Assembly: GCA_977006965.1 (NCBI GenBank)
Contig: OZ345353.1
Coordinates: forward strand, 2,108,001-2,172,000
DNA from: Phymatolithon calcareum
Lineage: Eukaryota; Rhodophyta; Florideophyceae; Hapalidiales
Direction: 5' to 3'
Length of the DNA: 64,000 bases
In this document: piece after piece, positions 60,632 through 64,000 of the stretch
Position numbering within the stretch: position 1 is the first letter of the stretch
Layout of the letters: each line of letters starts with the position of its first letter
Notes under the pieces: model-generated
Databases searched by the model: none
What the model was told of the DNA's origin: nothing
The model's input: only the letters and a program-made list of their open reading frames with translations
Translations under genes and position numbers: made by a program

Positions 60632-60934
60632 TCAAAGACAACTCGAATGGAACGGATTATTCCGGCATGGATCCTGACATGCCGAAGGGCATACCTGGCC
60701 ATTTCTGCGGCAAGCGGAACAATTTATATGAGTCTGTGGTGCCCTGCTCGTCTTCTGCATCGATACTCCACGCACTGTCTTCAGTATCTTGTCACGGCCG
60801 AAAGCTTGAGACGGTTTTCCAGCTTTCACAGCACTAACGTGGCGTACGTTCGGCAGCACAGTTGCGAAAACAAAAGTCGACATCAGACTGAGAAGAAGAG
60901 CTGTTTCGAGTAGACGCACAATTGTAGAAGCCAT
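60632..60934 (-). CDS. Small secreted cysteine-rich protein, 100 residues
   Basis: ATG at 60934. Residues 1-24 form a typical signal peptide (short basic start, LLETALLLSLMSTFVFA core with Ala at the cleavage position). A linker with several basic residues (GRDKILKTVRG) follows, then a C-terminal Cys-rich module with spacing C-x2-C-x6-C-x3-C-x3-C-x8-C, six Cys that could form three disulfides. It resembles small secreted disulfide-rich peptides in layout, but I do not recognise a family and assign no function. The gene belongs to a duplicated unit with an inverted paralogue at 56883. It has a TATA-like element about 75 nt upstream. Confidence 0.7.
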   Translation of the reverse strand: MASTIVRLLETALLLSLMSTFVFATVLPNVRHVSAVKAGKPSQAFGRDKILKTVRGVSMQKTSRAPQTHINCSACRRNGQVCPSACQDPCRNNPFHSSCL

Positions 60935-61000
60935 TGTTGAATTTCGGTACCTTGCAGGAGCCCTTAGTTTGATCGTGTGGGTGGTGTGGAATGCGGTGCG

Positions 61001-61017
61001 CCTTGTATATTTATATT
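61001..61017 (-). promoter_or_regulatory. TATA-like element of small secreted protein gene
   Basis: Minus-strand AATATAAATATACAAGG, about 75 nt upstream of the ATG at 60934, conserved in position and sequence in the 56.8-kb copy (and as TTAAATGTATGG in the 43.8-kb fragment). Confidence 0.5.
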
Positions 61018-61290
61018 ACTCTGACTACATCGTCAGAGTAGGAGATGATTAAATTTTGACTGAAACTTTGTTTTATGACGCCGATTCTGAGCCAGCTTGA
61101 TCGAATCAAGGATTATTCACACTATGCTTCACTTTTTATTACGGCGACAGTCTTTGGTGCATACGCGTCCCGTATGATAAGAGAGAGAATATCGTAGCAA
61201 CTTCGCAGCAATTTATCCAAACCTAGGAAAAATGTGCCGTGCTAGAGCCATATTGAACATATTGATGAGCGAGGGACCGTTGAAGCGACA

Positions 61291-61420
61291 CCTTGAGTTG
61301 GACCCCGTCCTTCTTCGCCGCTTTTTCCGGCCTTGATTTGGACCCTGTCCTTCTTCGCCGCTTTTCCCGGCCTTGATTTGGACCCCGTCCTTCTTCGTCG
61401 CTTTTACCGACCTTGAGTTT
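61291..61420. repeat. 40-bp minisatellite, about 3.2 units
   Basis: Exact 40-bp period starting CCTTGAGTTGGACCC at 61291, 61331 and 61371, with a partial fourth at 61411; few substitutions between units. Confidence 0.95.
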
Positions 61421-61632
61421 TCATATTTTTTCCGTCCCGCGAATATCATTTGTGTTGATTGCCACACAAATCTACGCTGACCTTCTCCTCCTTATTGCCG
61501 GAGATATAGATAGGTCCCTTCTCTGAATTGGTTGCTCCTTCCTATCCATATTTGCGTTCCTTCTGGAACGTCTTTCTTTCAATTCGGGCTCCGGTTGCCG
61601 TCCTTGATTTTTTTCGCAACAATCGAAGTCGC

Positions 61633-61980
61633 TTAGGAAGTAAACTCCAGAATCCTTGCCGCCGCATGTTCGGTGCGCATTGGCATTCGAAGACTGTGTA
61701 GAGCCTTCTCTCTTGTCGATGACTCTGTGTACGATACCACCGTCATCGCCGGGGCTTCCTTCTTCTTCTCGTTGACCTCATCATCGTACCGTTTCCTCGC
61801 CTTCAAAAACCTTGTCACAACTCTTGGGTCGAGACTTCGTAAAATCGGGTGGCTCACGGGTTGGAATAGCGCGGCGGTTGGTTGCCGATCGGTAGATTTC
61901 GCCGACGAAAGACTTCCGCTTCCCATGGTTCGATGGTCATCCATTTCCAATTCAAACTTGAACAATCTTCGTCTTAACAC
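61633..61980 (-). pseudogene. Gag-like N-terminal fragment of an LTR retroelement
   Basis: 115-codon frame. The probable true start is Met13 (MDDHRTMGSG). The segment HPILRSLDPRVVTRFLKARKRYDDEV...TVVSYTESS recalls the helical opening of gag-like proteins of oomycete/algal gypsy-type elements; this is memory-based and weak. The upstream minus-strand DNA at about 62100-62180 has a CTATTTAAG box. No protease or RT follows on either side. Confidence 0.4.
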
Positions 61981-62777
61981 TCAAACATTCTCCTGCAGGA
62001 AAGAAATTTCTGTAATCACTGGGAGTGATAAGATAAAGAATGAGTTTATCTTGAAAAGGGGTGATCTCTCTCCGATGAGAAGATGAGATGCTCCAGTCTA
62101 AGGTGCGATTTAGGATCGCCGCTTAAATAGAGCAGGGGCGAGAAATGCACACCCTGTACAAAGAGGGGGAGCACTAACAGACACTACTCTAACAATCCCA
62201 ATTGGTTGGTATGTTCTCCCTGAGAGTGTAAGTGTCGCTAATTACACTCGTGCAGCATTGCGTGTCTACATAGTGCTTGAGGAATTGGTTTCTCGGATGT
62301 ACTTTATCCGATGTAGACACACCCATAGACCACAGTCATGTGACGTATGGACAGCATATGCAATAACATAACTCTCCACTTCTTGCCTCTGTTGCTATCA
62401 GCCGAAGAAAGTGAGTATGGTAGTCGGATATTATGGAAGCTGTGTCAAAAATGATCCTTGGGCCACTCGTCAGTATATGCTCAAATTTGGCATCTTTGCA
62501 GTATTCAGTCCGCCACAGGTTTAGCTGAAGCCGAGAATTAAGACTATTTCCCTCGAGTTGCTAAATAAAATTTCATACCCTTAAGCGACACGAGGCGCAT
62601 CCCTGTATATTTGATAAAATTGGGCATAGCTTGGAGCTTCGGACAATCAGTCTCCGCTTCGTTCTCCGGTGGGTGCCTGGAACGGAATCTCTTCAAGTTT
62701 TCAAAAGACTTTCAACACTTTTTAACTGGAATGCCTCAGAAGCGTTTGCACAATCTAGGAGACTAGAATAAAACAAT
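61981..62777. other. No gene; possible old LTR-like sequence
   Basis: About 800 bp. It contains an inverted repeat GTGTCTACAT/ATGTAGACAC (62260-62315). No second LTR copy was found in the window. Confidence 0.35.
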
Positions 62778-64000
62778 GAGGAAATTCACTACATGGCCAC
62801 CAAAAATTGGCAAAATTCACAACATGGCCATCTCTATCCAAATCTACTACTCATCCGTTACGAATACGGCGGCGCTCTGGAAGCACGTTGTCGTATTCTT
62901 CTGGAACGCTCAAAACACAACACTCTCCCGCTAGCAACTCCGAAATCATGGAAAAGAAAAAGCTCGTGCTAGAGGTGGGCGACTACGCTGGATCAAGCTT
63001 TGATGACGTTGTCAACATCGTGATCTCCCACAACATGTCGATGGGCAAGGCCCACCTCGTGGCGAAGCGCAACAAAAAGCGCCTGACACTCATCTGCAGT
63101 CAGCGCACAGCGTGCACCTTTCGCGTTAACGTCAGCGTGCTGCAGAGTATCGGCGGCGTCAGGATCACCAAGTTTTCCGGACACAGTTGCGTTGGAGGTC
63201 ATGTCAGGGAGCGCCAGTTCAGTACCGACGTACTCGCGCGGCGGGCGCCCGTGCTGACTGATTTCATTGCAACAAAAGGCCGAATCAGTGGAAACGCCGC
63301 ACAACTCACGGAGATGGTCCGAAAACAATCTGGGATCGTTCTAAAGCCAACACACGCGCACAAAATAGTGACTTCCAAGCAGGGAACAGATGTACACCAC
63401 CTGGCGCAAATCCGAGTACTGCGCTCGTACTTGGCCGCCGTACAGCAGCGCGACCCAGGGGGAATGTACAAGATTGCAACAACTCCTCTCTCTGGGACGA
63501 CACAGCAGCAGCTTTACAGCGTTTTCTGTTGTCCAAAGGGCGCGATGGACACCTGGGCGGCCTTCAACGGTTTTGTCAGTGTTGACGCGGCCCACCTGAA
63601 CTCAGTGACGCAGGGTCAGCTTTTTACGCTAACGACATATGATGCCAACAGGCAGGTGACTACTCTGGCCTTCGGTATCGCGCAGGGAGAGAGCGCACTG
63701 AGCTGGACCAATTTTCTCTTCAACTGCATTTCCTGTTTCCCAAACATTACGGTCGTGATGTCAGACGGCGCTAAAGGTCTTGACTCCGCCGAGGTGTCAG
63801 ACCTGCTTTCGTCCCACAATATAACACGCACAAGATGCGCATGGCACGTGCTTTGGAAGAATCTAAGGTCCGCGGGCATAAAGCACAGCGATGCAGATCG
63901 TTCCGTCTTGTGGTCAGTCGTCTACGCGAGAACTGAGCAGTACGCGTACCAGATGCTAGAGCAGCTCAAAGCGGACAATGAGCGGCTCGTGACGTGGTTT
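62778..64000 (+). mobile_element. Second MULE copy, runs off the window
   Basis: Left TIR GAGGAAATTCACTACATGGC at 62778, about three-quarters identical to the 23536 MULE over the first 60 bp, then the same layout (TIR, about 170-nt leader, transposase). The right end is outside. Confidence 0.9.
62948..64000 (+). CDS. MULE transposase, copy 2 (3' partial)
   Basis: ATG at 62948, open through the last base (351 codons). It aligns residue by residue with the 23799 transposase, with no frameshift or stop: same start, FSGHSCVGG, QRDPGGMY, VSVDAAHL with the catalytic Asp, MSDGAKGLDSAE with the second Asp, and CAWH. Roughly four-fifths of residues are identical, and most nucleotide differences look silent or conservative, so both copies were under protein-level selection after they split. 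The SWIM and zinc-knuckle parts lie beyond the edge. Confidence 0.93.
   Translation, partial: MEKKKLVLEVGDYAGSSFDDVVNIVISHNMSMGKAHLVAKRNKKRLTLICSQRTACTFRVNVSVLQSIGGVRITKFSGHSCVGGHVRERQFSTDVLARRAPVLTDFIATKGRISGNAAQLTEMVRKQSGIVLKPTHAHKIVTSKQGTDVHHLAQIRVLRSYLAAVQQRDPGGMYKIATTPLSGTTQQQLYSVFCCPKGAMDTWAAFNGFVSVDAAHLNSVTQGQLFTLTTYDANRQVTTLAFGIAQGESALSWTNFLFNCISCFPNITVVMSDGAKGLDSAEVSDLLSSHNITRTRCAWHVLWKNLRSAGIKHSDADRSVLWSVVYARTEQYAYQMLEQLKADNERLVTWF

Larger units (their letters stand above)
60480..61240 (-). repeat. Repeat B, full copy 2 (gene duplication unit, inverted)
   Basis: Inverted match of 56590-57345 covering promoter, ORF and 3' flank of the small secreted protein gene. Confidence 0.85.

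Overview
The window looks like nuclear DNA of a compact-gene, transposon-rich eukaryote, most likely a florideophyte red alga. This is inferred from long single-exon genes for conserved eukaryotic proteins, very few spliceosomal introns, and gene islands separated by mixed copia, LINE, MULE, hAT and pogo debris. No bacterial operon or organelle signature is seen. Species assignment is inference only. Layout: about 0-21 kb is a gene island and 21-64 kb is an almost unbroken transposable-element (TE) landscape. Island genes in order: a PH-domain/CAMK-like protein kinase (-), an unrecognised 859-residue protein with an acidic tail (-), an ADPRibase-Mn type metallophosphoesterase with one 146-nt intron (-), POP1 of RNase P/MRP (-), a PWWP/AT-hook/TFIIS-N(IBD)-like chromatin protein (-), coatomer beta subunit COPB1 (+) divergent from it, and the SPB4/DDX55 ribosome-biogenesis helicase (+). 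They are unrelated housekeeping genes, each probably transcribed alone. Two short retroposons with clear target-site duplications (TSDs) sit between them (9.0 and 12.2 kb).

The TE region starts 47 bp after the SPB4 stop with a TA-flanked transposon (21169-23513). It carries a 401-residue ORF without recognisable transposase motifs and iterated subterminal repeats. Twenty bases later comes an intact-looking MULE (83-bp TIRs, 10-bp TSD, 637-residue transposase). A second MULE copy begins at 62778 and runs off the window. Next come a broken pogo-like transposase (26.3-27.8 kb), a Harbinger-like MITE (28702-29093), an old copia element with both LTRs (30680-35455, +), a broken cysteine-peptidase-like gene beside a MULE-like end (37.4-38.3 kb), a younger copia element (38.4-43.3 kb, -), a hAT-like MITE (44214-44631), a cluster of hairpins that may be a structured RNA (46.7-46.85 kb), a broken hAT transposase (47.1-48.7 kb, -), a LINE (49.4-53.4 kb, -) and a nearly complete hAT transposase gene (53.7-55.5 kb, +).

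The stretch 56.3-61.3 kb holds duplicated host-like sequence: two inverted copies of a small secreted cysteine-rich protein gene with its promoter and 3' flank (one lost its start codon), a 5'- and 3'-truncated pseudogene of the SPB4 gene found at 19 kb, and tandem copies of an unknown ORF. Many weak ORFs in the TE region are treated as noise. Element boundaries and duplications were aligned by eye.
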